64,000 bases of DNA. Source: Symsagittifera roscoffensis (Eukaryota; Xenacoelomorpha; Acoela; Convolutidae). Location: assembly GCF_963678635.1 (NCBI RefSeq), contig NC_087065.1, forward strand, positions 68,696,956 through 68,760,955, in the 5' to 3' direction. Within the stretch, counting starts at the first letter, position 1, and every line of letters begins with the position of its first letter. A model generated the notes under the pieces. That model saw nothing but the letters and a program-made list of their open reading frames with translations. It was not told the DNA's origin and did no database searches. Below, piece after piece: positions 26,341 to 40,924 of the stretch. Position numbers and translations under genes: made by a program.

Positions 26341-29139
26341 AGTCCAAAATCGCAAAACCTGGGGAAGTTTTGAGAGCATCTCAATATTTGGTTGTTAATT
26401 TCAAACTTGGGAAAATAAACATTGATTTTAAACTGGAAAATCGAAAAAAAAATCTTAACCCTTGCAATATACGGATATAGTTTAAACATGCAAAAATAAT
26501 ACGTTGAAAAAATCTAACCATGGCGAGATAGTGAAGCCCGCATTTAAAGATAAAATAGACAAGGTTGATAATTTCCTATTTTGTGAAATTTTTTCAAATT
26601 AATTTTTTTCGAAACTTTTGAAAAATCTAAAAAACTACCGTATCTCGTAAATTAAAAAGAGTTGGTATTTCAAATATGGAGGCCAAAGTCGCAAAACCTG
26701 GGGAAGTTTTGACAGCATCTCAATATTTGGTTGTTAATTTCAAACTTGGGAAAATAAACATTGAATTTAAACTGGAAAATCGAAAAAAAAATCTTAACCA
26801 TTGCAATATACGGATATAGCTTGAACATGCAAAAATAATACGTTAAATAAGCTTAAACATGGCGAGATAGTGAAGACCGCATTTAAATATATAATAGACA
26901 AGGTTGAGAATTTCATATTTGGTGAAATTTTTTCATGTTACTTTTTTTCGAAATTTTGGAAAAATCTAAAAAACTACCGTATCTAGTAAACTAAAAAGAT
27001 TTGGTAACTCAAATATGGAGGCCAAAATTGCAAAAACTGGGGAAGTTTTGACAGCAATTCAATATTTGGTTGTTAAATTCAAAATTGGGATAATTACAAT
27101 GAATTTAAACTGGAAAATCGAAAAAAAATCTTAACCATTGCAATATACGGATATAGCTTAAACATGCAAAATAATACGTTGAAAATGCTTAACCATGGCA
27201 AGATAGTGAAGCCCGCATTGTTATATATAATAGAATATTCGGTTGTTAATTTCAAACTTGGGAAAATAAACATTAATTTTAAACTGGAAAATTGAAAAAA
27301 AAATCTTAACCATTGCAATATACGGATATAGCTTAAACATGCAAAATTAATACGTTGAAAAAGCTTAACCATGGCAAAATACGGATATAGCTTAAACATG
27401 CAAAAATAATACGTTGAGAAAGCTTAACTATGGCAAGATAGTGAAGACCGCATTTAAATATATAATAGACAAGGTTGAGAATTTCATATTTGGTGAAATT
27501 TTTTCATGTTACTTTTTTTCGAAATTTTTGAAAAATCTCAAAAATTGCAGTATCTAGTAAACTAAAAAGATTTGGTAACTCAAATATGGAGGCCAAAATT
27601 GCAAAACCTGGGGAAGTTTTGACAGCAATTCAATATTTGGTTGTTAAATTCAAAATTGGGATAATTACAATGAATTTAAACTGGAAAATCGAGAAAAAAT
27701 CTTAACCATTGCAATATACGGATATAGCTTAAACATGCAAAATAATACGTTGAAAATGCTTAACCATGGCAAGATAGTGAAGCCCGCATTGTTATATATA
27801 ATAGAATATTCGGTTGTTAATTTCAAACTTGGGAATATAAACATTGAATTTAAACTGGAAAATCGAAAAAAAAATCTTAACCATTGCAATATACGGATAT
27901 AGCTTGAACATGCAAAAATAATACGTTAAATAAGCTTAAACATGGCAAGATAGTGAAGACCGCATTTAAATATATAATAGACAAGGTTGAGAATTTCATA
28001 TTTGGTGAAATTTTTTCATGTTACTTTTTTTCGAAATTTTTGAAAAATCTCAAAAATTGCAGTATCTAGTAAACTAAAAAGATTTGGTAACTCAAATATG
28101 GAGGCCAAAATTGCAAAACCTGGGGAAGTTTTGACAGCAATTCAATATTTGGTTGTTAAATTCAAAATTGGGATAATTACAATGAATTTAAACTGGAAAA
28201 TCGAAAAAAAAATCTTAACCCTTGCAATATACGGATATAGTTTAAACATGCAAAAATAATACGTTGAAAAAATTTAACCATGGCGAGATAGTGAAGCCCG
28301 CATTTAAAGATAAAATAGACAAGGTTGATAATTTCCTATTTTGTGAAATTTTTTCAAGTTAATTTTTTTTTCGAAACTTTTGAAAAATCTAAAAAACTAC
28401 CGTATCTCGTAAATTAAAAAGAGTTGGTATTTCAAATATGGAGGCCAAAGTCGCAAAACCTGGGGAAGTTTTGACAGCATCTCAATATTTGGTTGTTAAT
28501 TTCAAACTTGGGAAAATAAACATTGAATTTAAACTGGAAAATCGAAAAAAAAATCTTAACCATTGCAATATACGGATATAGCTTGAACATGCAAAAATAA
28601 TACGTTAAATAAGCTTAAACATGGCGAGATAGTGAAGACCGCATTTAAATATACAATAGACAAGGTTGAGAAATTCACATTTTGTGAAATTTTTCCAAGT
28701 TACTTTTTTTCGAAACTTTTGAAAAATATCAAAAGTTGCCGTATCTCGTAAACTAAAAAGATTTGGTAACTCAAATATGGAGGCCAAAATTGCAAAACCT
28801 GGAGAAGTTTTGACAGCAATTCAATATTTGGTTGTTAAATTCAAAATTGGGATAATTACAATGAATTTAAACTGGAAAATCGAAAAAAAATCTTAACCAT
28901 TGCAATATACGGATATAGCTTAAACATGCAAAATAATACGTTGAAAATGCTTAACCATGGCAAGATAGTGAAGCCCGCATTGTTATATATAATAGAATAT
29001 TCGGTTGTTAATTTCAAACTTGGGAAAATAAACATTGAATTTAAACTAGAAAATCGAAAAAAAAATCTTAACCATTGCAATATACGGATATAGCTTAAAC
29101 ATGCAAAAATAATACGTTGAAAAAGCTTAACCATGGCGA
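26341..29139. repeat. Satellite array, block 4 (mixed 337- and 513-bp units)
   Basis: B starts are 26568, 26897, 27468, 27980, 28318 and 28659. Spacings of about 330-341 bp are the shortest in the window, meaning one B per A. The variant GGGATAATTACAATG recurs near 27,088, 27,658, 28,171 and 28,850. Another variant, a T inserted as GCATTGTTATATATAATAG, marks several A modules. Confidence 0.85.
27371..27425. repeat. Truncated A module (about 53 bp)
   Basis: After AACCATGGCA the sequence runs straight into AAATACGGATATAGC, the part of the next A module that normally follows AACCATTGCA. AACCATGGCAA and AACCATTGCAA are nearly identical, so this looks like a slippage deletion of about 120 bp between two lookalike boxes. 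Confidence 0.8.
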
Positions 29140-31016
29140 GATAGTGAAGCCCGCATTTAAATATATAATAGAATATTGGGTTTTTAATTTCAAACTTGGG
29201 AAAATAAACATTGATTTTAAACTGGAAAATCGAAAAAAAAATCTTAACCATTGCAATATACGGATATAGCTTAAGCATGCAAAAATAATACGTAGAAAAA
29301 ATTTAACCATGGGGAGATAGTGAAGCCCGAATTCAAATATATAATAGACAAGGTTGAGAATTTAATATTTTGTGAAATTTTTTCAAGTTACTTTTTTTCG
29401 AAACTTTTGAAAAATCTCAAAAATTGCCTTATCTCGTGAACTAAAAAGATTTGGTAACTCAATTATGGAGGCCAAAGTCGCAAAACCTGGGGAAGTTTTG
29501 ACAACATCTGAATATTTGGTTGTTAATTTCAAATTTGGGAAAATAAACTTTGTATTTAAATAGGAAAATCTAAAAAAAAATCTTAACCATTGCAATATAC
29601 GGATATAGCTTAAACATACAAAAATAATACGTTGAAAAAGCTTTAATATGGCGAGATAGTGAAGCCCGCATTTAAATATTTAATAGAATATTGGGTTTTT
29701 ACTTTCAAACTTGGGAAAATAAACATTGAATTTAAACTGGGAAATCGAAAAAAAAATCTTAACCATTGCAATATACGGATATAGCTTAAACATGCAAAAT
29801 AATACGTTGAAAAAGCTTAAACATGGCGAGATAGTGAAGCCCGCTTTTAAATATATAATAGAATATTGGGTTGTTAATTTCAAACTTGGGAAAATAAACA
29901 TTGATTTTAAACTGGAAAATCGAAAAAAAAAAATCTTAACCATTGCAATATACGGATATAGCTTAAACATGCAAAAATATTACGTTGAAAAAGCTTAACC
30001 ATGACAAGATAGTGAAGCCCGCATTTAAATATATAATAGATATATAATAGAATATTGGGTTTTTAATTTCAAACTTGGGAAAATAAACATTGATTTTAAA
30101 CTGGAAAATCGAAAAAAAAATCTTAACCATTGCAATATACGGATATAGCTTAAGCATGCAAAAATAATACGTAGAAAAAATTTAACCATGGGGAGATAGT
30201 GAAGCCCGAATTCAAATATATAATAGACAAGGTTGAGAATTTAATATTTTGTGAAATTTTTTCAAGTTACTTTTTTTCGAAACTTTTGAAAAATCTCAAA
30301 AATTGCCTTATCTCGTGAACTAAAAAGATTTGGTAACTCAATTATGGAGGCCAAAGTCGCAAAACCTGGGGAAGTTTTGACAACATCTGAATATTTGGTT
30401 GTTAATTTCAAATTTGGGAAAATAAACTTTGTATTTAAATAGGAAAATCTAAAAAAAAATCTTAACCATTGCAATATACGGATATAGCTTAAACATACAA
30501 AAATAATACGTTGAAAAAGCTTTAATATGGCGAGATAGTGAAGCCCGCATTTAAATATTTAATAGAATATTGGGTTTTTACTTTCAAACTTGGGAAAATA
30601 AACATTGAATTTAAACTGGGAAATCGAAAAAAAAATCTTAACCATTGCAATATACGGATATAGCTTAAACATGCAAAATAATACGTTGAAAAAGCTTAAA
30701 CATGGCGAGATAGTGAAGCCCGCTTTTAAATATATAATAGAATATTGGGTTGTTAATTTCAAACTTGGGAAAATAAACATTGATTTTAAACTGGAAAATC
30801 GAAAAAAAAAATCTTAACCATTGCAATATACGGATATAGCTTAAACATGCAAAAATATTACGTTGAAAAAGCTTAACCATGACAAGATAGTGAAGCCCGC
30901 ATTTAAATATATAATAGATATATAATAGAAAATTGGGTTTTTAATTTCAAACTTGAGAAAATAAACATTGATTTTAAACTGGAAAATCGAAAAAAAAATC
31001 TTAACCATTGCAATAT
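29140..31016. repeat. 879-bp higher-order repeat, two tandem copies
   Basis: About 29,140-30,137 and 30,138-31,016 match at an offset of 879 bp. Shared rare variants are TACGTAGAAAAAATTTAACC, CCATGGGGAGATAG, GCCCGAATTC, CTCAATTATGGAGG, ACTTTGTATTTAAATAGG and CTTTAATATGGCGAG. B modules start at 29347 and 30226. The unit is one B plus four A with an extra ATATATAATAG duplication. Confidence 0.9.
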
Positions 31017-34000
31017 ACGGATATAGCTTAAACATGCAAAAATAATACGTTGAAAAAATTTAACCATGGCGAGATAGTGAAGCCCGCATTTAAATATAAA
31101 TTAGACATGGTTAATAATTTCCTATTTTGTGAAATTTTTGAAGTTACTTTTTTTCGAAACTTTTGAAAAATCTCAAAAATTGCCGTATCTCGTGAACTAA
31201 AAAGATTTGGTAACTCAAATATGGAGGCCAAAGTCGCAAAACCTGGGGAAGTTTTGACAGCATCTCAATATTTGGTTGTTAATTTCAAACTTGGGAAAAT
31301 AAACTTTGAATTTAAACTGGAAAATCTTTAAAAAAATCTTAACCATTGCAATATACGGATATAGCTTAAACATGCAAAAATAATACGTTGAAAAAGCTTT
31401 AACATGGCGAGATAGTGAAGCCCGCATTTGAATATTTAATAGAATATTGGGTTTTTACTTTCAAACTTGGGAAAAGAAACATTGAATTTAAACTGGAAAA
31501 TCGAAAAAAAAGTCTTAACCCTTGCAATATACGGATATAGCTTAAACATGCAAAAATATTACGTTGAAAAAGCTTAAACATGGCAAGATAGTAAAGCCCG
31601 CTTTTAAACCTATAATAGATTATTGGGTTGTTAATTTCATACTTGGGAAAATAAACATTGATTTTAAACTGGAAAATCGAAAAAAATATCTTAACCATTG
31701 CAATATACGGATATAGCTTAAACATGCAAAAATATTACGTTGAAAAAGCTTAACCATGACGAGATAGTGAAGCCCGCATTTAAATATATAATAGATATAT
31801 AATAGAAAATTGGGTTGTTAATTTCAAACTTGGAAAATAAACATTGATTTTAAACTGAAAAATCGAAAAAAAAATCTTAACCATTGCAATATACGGATAT
31901 AGCTTAAACATGCAAAAATAATACGTTGAAAAAATTTAACCATGGCGAGATAGTGAAGCCCGCATTTAAATAAAAAATAGACAAGGTTGATAATTTCCTA
32001 TTTTGTGAAATTTTTTCAAGTTACTTTTTTTCGAAACTTTTGTAAAATCTAAAAAACTGCCGTGTCTCGTAAACTAAAAAGGTTTGGTAACTCAAATATG
32101 GAGGCCAAAATTACAAAACCTGGGGAAGTTTTGACAGCATTTCAATATTTGGTTGTTAATTTCAAAATTGGGAAAATTACATTGAATTTAAACTGGAAAA
32201 TCAAAAAAATTCTTAACCATTGCAATATACGGATATAGCTTAAACATGCAAAAATAATACGTTGAAAAAACTTAACCATGGCAAGATAGTGAAGCCCGCA
32301 TTGTTATATATAATAGAATATTGGGTTGTTAATTTCAACCTTGGGAAAATAAACAATAATTTTAAACTGGAAAATCGAAAAAAAAAATCTTAACTATTGC
32401 AATATACGGATATAGCTTAAACATGCAAAAATAATACGTTGAAAAAGCTTAACCATGGCGAAATAGTGAAGCCCGCATTTAAATATATAATAGATATAAA
32501 ATAGAAAATTGGGTTGTTAATTTCAAACTTGGGAAAATAAACATTGAATTTAAACTGGAAAATCGAAAAAAAAATCTGAACCATTGCAATATACGGATAT
32601 AGCTTAAACATGCAAAAATAATACGTTGAAAAAGCTTTAACATGGCGATATAGTGAAGCCCGCATTTGAATATTTAATAGAATATTGGGTTTTTACTTTC
32701 AAATTTGGGAAAATAAACATTGAATTTAAACTGGAAAATCGAAAAAAAAATCTTAACCCTTGCAATATACGGATATAGCTTAAACATGCAAAAATATTAC
32801 GTTGAAAAAGCTTAAACATGGCGAGATAGTAAAGCCCGCTTTTAAATATATAATAGATTATTGGGTTGTTAATTTCAAACTTGGGAAAATAAACATTGAT
32901 TTTAAACTGGAAAATCGAAAAAAATATCTTAACCATTGCAATATACGGATATAGCTTAAACATGCAAAAATATTACGTTGAAAAAGCTTAACCATGACGA
33001 GATAGTGAAGCCCGCATTTAAATATGTAATAGATATATAATAGAAAATTGGGTTGTTAATTTCAAACTTGGAAAATAAACATTGATTTTAAACTGGAAAA
33101 TTGAAAAAAAAATCTTAACCATTGCAATATACGGATATAGCTTAAACATGCAAAAATAATACGTTGAAAAAATTTAACCATGGCGAGATAGTGAAGCCCG
33201 CATTTAAATAAAAAATAGACAAGGTTGATAATTTCCTATTTTGTGAAATTTTTTCAAGTTACTTTTTTTCGAAACTTTTGTAAAATCTAAAAAACTGCCG
33301 TGTCTCGTAAACTAAAAAGATTTGGTAACTCAAATATGGAGGCCAAAATTACAAAACCTGGGGAAGTTTTGACAGCATTTCAATATTTGGTTGTTAATTT
33401 CAAAATTGGGAAAATTACATTGAATTTAAACTGGAAAATCAAAAAAAATCTTAAGCATTGCAATATACGGATATAGCTTAAACATGCAAAAATAATACGT
33501 TGAAAAAGCTTAACCATGGCGAAATAGTGAAGCCCGCATTTAAATATATAATAGATATAAAATAGAAAATTGGGTTGTTAATTTCAAACTTGGGAAAATA
33601 AACATTGATTTTGAACTGGAAAATCGAAAAAAAACTGAACCATTGCAATATAAGGATATAGTTTAAACATGCAAAAATAATACGTTGAAAAAGCTTAACC
33701 ATGGCGAAATAGTGAAGCCCGCATTTAAATATATAATAGATATAAAATAGAAAATTGGGTTGTTAATTTCAAACTTGGGAAAATAAACATTGAATTTAAA
33801 CTGGAAAATCGAAAAAAAAATCTGAACCATTGCAATATACGGATATAGCTTAAACATGCAAAAATAATACGTTGAAAAAGCTTTAACATGGCGATATAGT
33901 GAAGCCCGCATTTGAATATTTAATAGAATATTGGGTTTTTACTTTCAAATTTGGGAAAATAAACATTGAATTTAAACTGGAAAATCGAAAAAAAAATCTT

Positions 34001-37000
34001 AACCCTTGCAATATACGGATATAGCTTAAACATGCAAAAATATTACGTTGAAAAAGCTTAAACATGGCGAGATAGTAAAGCCCGCTTTTAAATATATAAT
34101 AGATTATTGGGTTGTTAATTTCAAACTTGGGAAAATAAACATTGATTTTAAACTGGAAAATCGAAAAAAATATCTTAACCATTGCAATATACGGATATAG
34201 CTTAAACATGCAAAAATATTACGTTGAAAAAGCTTAACCATGACGAGATAGTGAAGCCCGCATTTAAATATGTAATAGATATATAATAGAAAATTGGGTT
34301 GTTAATTTCAAACTTGGAAAATAAACATTGATTTTAAACTGGAAAATCGAAAAAAAAATCTTAACCATTGCAATATACGGATATAGCTTAAACATGCAAA
34401 AATAACACGTTGAAAAAATTTAACCATGGCGAGATAGTGAAGCCCGCATTTAAATAAAAAATAGACAAGGTTGATAATTTCCTATTTTGTGAAATTTTTT
34501 CAAGTTACTTTTTTTCGAAACTTTTGTAAAATCTAAAAAACTGCCGTGTCTCGTAAAGTAAAAAGATTTGGTAACTCAAATATGGAGGCCAAAATTACAA
34601 AACCTGGGGAAGTTTTGACAGCATTTCAATATTTGGTTGTTAATTTCAAAATTGGGAAAATTACATTGAATTTAAACTGGAAAATCAAAAAAAATCTTAA
34701 CCATTGCAATATACGGATATAGCTTAAACATGCAAAAATAATACGTTGAAAAAGCTTAACCATGGCAAGATAGTGAAGCCCGCATTGTTATATATAATAG
34801 AATATTGGGTTGTTAATTTCAACCTTGGGAAAATAAACAATAATTTTAAACTGGAAAATCGAAAAAAAAAATCTTAACTATTGCAATATACGGATATAGC
34901 TTAAACATGCAAAAATAATACGTTGAAAAAGCTTAACCATGGCGAAATAGTGAAGCCCGCATTTAAATATATAATAGATATAAAATAGAAAATTGGGTTG
35001 TTAATTTCAAACTTGGGATAATAAACATTGAATTTAAACTGGAAAATCGAAAAAAAAAATCTGAACCATTGCAATATACGGATATAGCTTAAACATGCAA
35101 AAATAATACGTTGAAAAAGCTTTAACATGGCGATATAGTGAAGCCCGCATTCGAATATTTAATAGAATATTGGGTTTTTACTTTCAAATTTGGGAAAATA
35201 AACATTGAATTTAAACTGGAAAATCGAAAAAAAATCTTAACCCTTGCAATATACGGATATAGCTTAAACATGCAAAAATATTACGTTGAAAAAGCTTAAA
35301 CATGGCGAGATAGTAAAGCCCGCTTTTAAATATATAATAGATTATTGGGTTGTTAATTTCAAACTTGGGAAAATAAACATTGATTTTAAACTGGAAAATC
35401 GAAAAAAATATGTTAACCATTGCAATATACGGATATAGCTTAAACATGCAAAAATATTACGTTGAAAAAGCTTAACCATGACGAGATAGTGAAGCCCGCA
35501 TTTAAATATATAATAGATATATAATAGAAAATTGGGTTGTTAATTTCAAACTTGGGAAAATAAACATTGATTTTAAACTGGAAAATCGAAAAAAAAAATA
35601 TGAACCATTGCAATATACGGATATAGCTTAAACATGCAAAAATAATACGTTGAAAAAGCTTTAACATGGCAATATAGTGAAGCCCGCATTTGAATATTTA
35701 ATAGAATATTGGGTTTTTACTTTCAAACTTGGGAAAATAAACATTGAATTTAAACTGGAAAATCGAAAAAAAAATCTTAACCCTTGCAATATACGGATAT
35801 AGCTTAAACATGCAAAAATATTACGTTGAAAAAGTTTAAACATGGCGAAATAGTAAAGCCCGCTTTTAAACATATAGTAGATTATTGGGTTGTTAATTTC
35901 AAACTTGGGAAAATAAACATTGATTTTAAACTGGAAAATCGAAAAAAATATCTTAACCATTGCAATATACGGATATAGCTTAAACATGCAAAAATATTAC
36001 GTTGAAAAAGCTTAACCATGACGAGATAGTGAAGCCCGCATTTAAATATATAATAGATATATAATAGAAAATTGGGTTGTTAATTTCAAACTTGGGAAAA
36101 TAAACATTGATTTTAAACTGGAAAATCGAAAAAAAAATCTTAACCATTGCAATATACGGATATAGCTTAAACATGCAAAAATAATACGTTGAAAAAATTT
36201 AACCATGGCGAGATAGTGAAGCCCGCATTTAAATATAAAATAGACAAGGTTGATAATTTCCTATTTTGTGAAATTTTTTCAAGTTACTTTTTTTCGAAAC
36301 TTTTGTAAAATCTAAAAAACTGCCGTATCTCGTAAACTAAGAAGATTTGGTAACTCAAATATGGAAGCCAAAATCGCAAAACCTGGGGAAATTTAGACAG
36401 CGTCTCAACATTTGGTTGTTAATTTCAAACTTAGGAAAATAAACATTGAATTTAAACTGGAAAATCGAAAAAAAATATCTTAACCATTGCAATATACGGA
36501 TATAGCTTAAACATGCAAAAATATTACGTTGAAAAAGCTTAACCATGACGAGATAGTGAAGCCCGCATTTAAATATAAAATAGACAAGGTTAATAATTTC
36601 CTATTTTGTGAAATTTTTTCGAAAGTTACTTTTTTTCGAAACTTTTGTAAAATCTAAAAAACTACCGTATCTCGTAAACTAAAAAGATTTGGTAACTCAA
36701 ATATGGAGGCCAAAATTGCAAAACCTGGGGAAGTTTTGACAGCATTTCAATATTTGGTTGTTAATTTCAAAATTGGGAAAATTACATTGAATTTAAACTG
36801 GAAAATCAAAAAAAATCTTAACCATTGCAATATACGGATATAGCTTAAACATGCAAAAATAATACGTTGAAAAGCTTAACCATGGCAAGATAGTGAAGCC
36901 CGCATTGTTATATATAGTAGAATATTGGGTTGTTAATTTCAACCTTGGGAAAATAAACAATAATTTTAAACTGGAAAATCGAAAAAAAAAAATCTTAACT

Positions 37001-37080
37001 ATTGCAATATACGGATATAGCTTAAACATACAAAAATAATACGTTGAAAAAGCTTAACCATGGCGAAATAGTGAAGCCCG
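31017..37080. repeat. Satellite array, block 5 (about 1,240-bp HOR, 3-4 copies)
   Basis: B starts are 31104, 31980, 33218, 34464, 36243 and 36583. The three spacings among 31980-36243 are about 1,238, 1,246 and 1,779 bp. The unit is one B plus six A, two of which carry the ATATATAATAGAT duplication. Shared variants include TAAATAAAAAATAGACAAGG, CTTTTGTAAAATC, GCCGTGTCTCG, GGGTTTTTACTTTC and CCATGACGAGATAG. Copies are cut near 31.2, 32.4, 33.65 and 34.9 kb. Confidence 0.85.
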
Positions 37081-40000
37081 CATTTAAATATATAATAGAT
37101 ATAAAATAGAAAATTGGGTTGTTAATTTCAAACTTGGGAAAATAAACATTGAATTTAAACTGGAAAATCGAAAAAAAAAATCTGAACCATTGCAATATAC
37201 GGATATAGCTGAAACATGCAAAAATAATACGTTGAAAAAGCTTAACCATGGCAAGATAGTGAAGCCCGCATTTAAATATATAATAGAATTTTGGGTTGTT
37301 AATTTCAAACTTGGGAAAATAAACATTGATTTTAAACTGGAAAATCGAAAAAAAAATCTTAACCATTGCAATATAAGGAAATAGTTTAAACATGCAAAAA
37401 TAATACGTTGAAAAAATTTAATCAGGCGAGATACTGAAGCCCGCATTTAAATATATATTAGACAAGGTTGAGAATTTCATGTTTTGTGAAATTTTTTCAT
37501 GTTACTTTTTTTCGAATTTTTTGAAAAATCTCGAAAGTTACCGTATCTCGTAAGCTAAAAAGATTTGGTAACTCAAATATGGAGGCCAAAATCGCAAAAC
37601 CTGGGGAAGTTTTGACAGCATCTCAAAAATTGGTTAATAATTTCAAACTTGGGAAAATAAACATTGAATTTAAACTGGAAAATCGAAAAAAAAATCTTAA
37701 CCATTGCAATATACGGATATAGCTTTAACATGCAAAAATAATACGTTGAAAAAGCTTTAACATGGCGAGATAGTGAAGCCCGCATTTAAATATTTAATAG
37801 AATATTGGGTTCTTACTTTCAAACTTGGAAAAATAAACATTGAATTTAAACTGGAAAATCGAAAAAAAAAATCTTATTCATTGCAATATACGGATATAGC
37901 TTAAACATGCAAAAATAATACGTTGAAAAAGCATAAACATGGCGAGATAGTGAAACCGGCTTTTAAAAATATAATAGAATATTGGGTTGTTAATTTTAAA
38001 CTTGGGAAAATAAACATTGATTTTGAACTGGAAAATCGAAAAAAAAATCTTAACCATTGCAATATACGGATATAGCTTAAACATGCAAAAATAATACGTT
38101 TAAAAAACTTAACCATGGCGAGATAGTGAAGGCCGCATTTAAGTATTTGATAGAATATTGGGTTGTTAATTTCAAACTTGGGAAAATAAACATTGATTTT
38201 AAACTGGAAAATCGAAAAAAAAGTCTTAACCATTGCAATATACGGATATAGCTTAAACATGCAAAAATAATACGTTTAAAATTCTTAACCATGGCGAGAT
38301 AGTGAAGCCCGCATTTAAATATATAATAGAATATTGGGTTGTAAATTTCAAACTTGGGAGAATAAACATTGATTTTAAACTGGAAAATCGAAAAAAAAAA
38401 ATCTTAACCATTGCAATATAAGGATATAGTTTAAACATGCAAAAATAAAACGTTGAAAAAATTTAACCATGGCGAGATAGTGAAGCCCGCATTTAAATAT
38501 ATATTAGATTAGGTTGAGAATTTCATGTTTTGTGAAATTTTTTCATGTTACTTTTTTTCGAAACTTTTGAAAAATCTCAAAAATTGCCGTATCTCGTAAA
38601 CTAAAAAGATTTGGTAACTCAAATATGGAGGCCAAAGTCGCAAAACCTGGGGAAGTTTTGACAGCATCTCAATATTTGGTTGTTAATTTCAAATTTGGGA
38701 AAATAAACATTGAATTTAAACTGGAAAATCGAAAAAAAAATCTTAACCATTGCAATATACGGATATAGCTTAAACATGCAAAAATAAAACAGTGAAAAAG
38801 CTTAAACATGGCGAGATAGTGAAGCCCGCTTTTAAATATATAATAGAATATTGGGTTGTTAATTTCAAACTTGGGAGAATAAACATTGATTTTGAACTGG
38901 AAAATCGAAAAAAAACTGAACCATTGCAATATAAGGATATAGTTTAAACATGCAAAAATAATATGTTGAAAAATCTTAACCATGGCGAGATAGTGAAGCC
39001 CGCATTTAAATATATAGTAGAATATTGGGTTGTTAATTTCAAACTTGGGAGAATAAACATTGATTTTAAACTGGAAAATCGAAAAAAAACTTAACCATTG
39101 CAATATAAGGATATAAATTAAACATGCAAAAATAATACGTTGAAAAAGTTTAACCATGGCAAGATAGTGAAACCCGCATTTAAATATATATTAGATAAGG
39201 TTGAGAATTTCATGTTTTGTGAAATTTTTTCATGTTGTTTTTTTTCGAAACTTTTGAAAAATCTCAAAAGTTGCCGTATCTCGTAAACTAAAAAGATTTG
39301 GTAACTCAAATATGGAGGCCAAAATCGCAAAACCTGGGGAAGTTTTGACAGCATCTCAATAATTGGTTGTTAATTTCAAACTTGGGAAAATAAACATTGA
39401 ATTTAAACTGGAAAATCGAAAAAAAAATCTTAACCATTGCAATGTACGGATGTAGCTTAAACATGCAAAAAAATTACGTTGAAAAAGCTTAACCATGGCG
39501 AGATAGTGAAGCCCGCATTTAAATATATAATAGAATATTGGGTTGTTAATTTCAATTTTGGGAAAATAAACATTGATTTTAAACTGGAAAATCGAAAAAA
39601 AAATCTTAACCATTGCAATATACGGATATAGCTTAAACTTGCAAAAATAATATGTTGAAAAATCTTAACCAAGGCGAGATAGTGAAGCTCGCATTCAAAT
39701 ATATAATAGAATATTGGGTTGTTAATTTCAAACTTGGGAGAATAAACATTGATTTTAAACTGGAAAATCGAAAAAAATCACATCCATTGCAATATAAGGA
39801 TATAGTTTAAACATGCAAAAATATTACGTTGAAAAAATTTAACCATGGCGAGATAGTGAAGCTCGCATTTAAATATATATTAGATAAGGTTGAGAATTTC
39901 ATGTTTTGTGAAATTTTTTCATGTTATTTTTTGTCGAAACTTTTGAAAAATCTCAAAAATTTACGTATCTTGTAAACTAAAAAGATTTGGTAACTCAAAT

Positions 40001-40924
40001 ATGGAGGCCAAAATTGAAAAACCTGGGGAAGTTTTGACAGCATCTCAAAATTTGGTTGTTAATTTTAAACTTGGGAAAATAAACATTGAATTTAAACTGG
40101 AAAATCGAAAAAAAATCTTAACCATTGCAAAATACGGATATAGCTCAAACATTCAAAAATAATACGTTGAAAAAGCTTAACCATGGCGAGATAGTGAAAT
40201 CCGCATTTAAATATATAATACAATATTGGGTTGTTAATTTCAAACTTGGGAAAATAAACATTGATTTTAAACTGAAAAATCGAAAAAAAAAATCTTAACC
40301 ATTGCAATATACGGATATAGCTCAAACATGCAAAAATAATACGTTGAAAAAGCTTAACCATGGCGAGATAGTGAAATCCGCATTTAAATATATAATAGAA
40401 TATTGGGTTGTTAATTTCAAACTTGGGAAAATAAACATTGATTTTAAACTGGAAAATCGAAAAAAAAATCTTAACCATTGCAAAATACGGATATAGCTTA
40501 AACATTCAAAAATATTACGTTAAAAAAACTTAACCATGGCAAGATAGTGAAGCCCGCATTTAAATTTATAATAGATTATTGGGTTTTTACTTTCAAACTT
40601 GGGAAAGTAAACTTTAATTTTAAACTGGAAAATCGAAAAAAAAAATCCTAACCATTGCAATATACGGATATAGCTTAAACTTGCAAAAATAATATGTTGA
40701 AAAATCTTAACCAAGGCGAGATAGTGAAGCCCGCATTCAAATATATAATAGAATATTGGGTTGTTAATTTCAAACTTGGGAGAATAAACATTGATTTTAA
40801 ACTGGAAAATCGAAAAAAATCACAACCATTGCAATATAAGGATATAGTTTAAACATGCAAAAATATTACGTTGAAAAAATTTAACCATGGCGAGATAGTG
40901 AAGCTCGCATTTAAATATAAATTA
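37081..40924. repeat. Satellite array, block 6
   Basis: B starts are 37461, 38507, 39194, 39883 and 40925. From 38,507 B opens GATTAGG or GATAAGGTTGAGAATTTC and then ATGTTTTGTG. The 1,042-bp stretch 39,883-40,924 (one B, five A) is a shorter relative of the 1,557-bp HOR to its right, with the same GTTATTTTTTGTCG and ATAGCTCAAAC variants. Confidence 0.85.
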
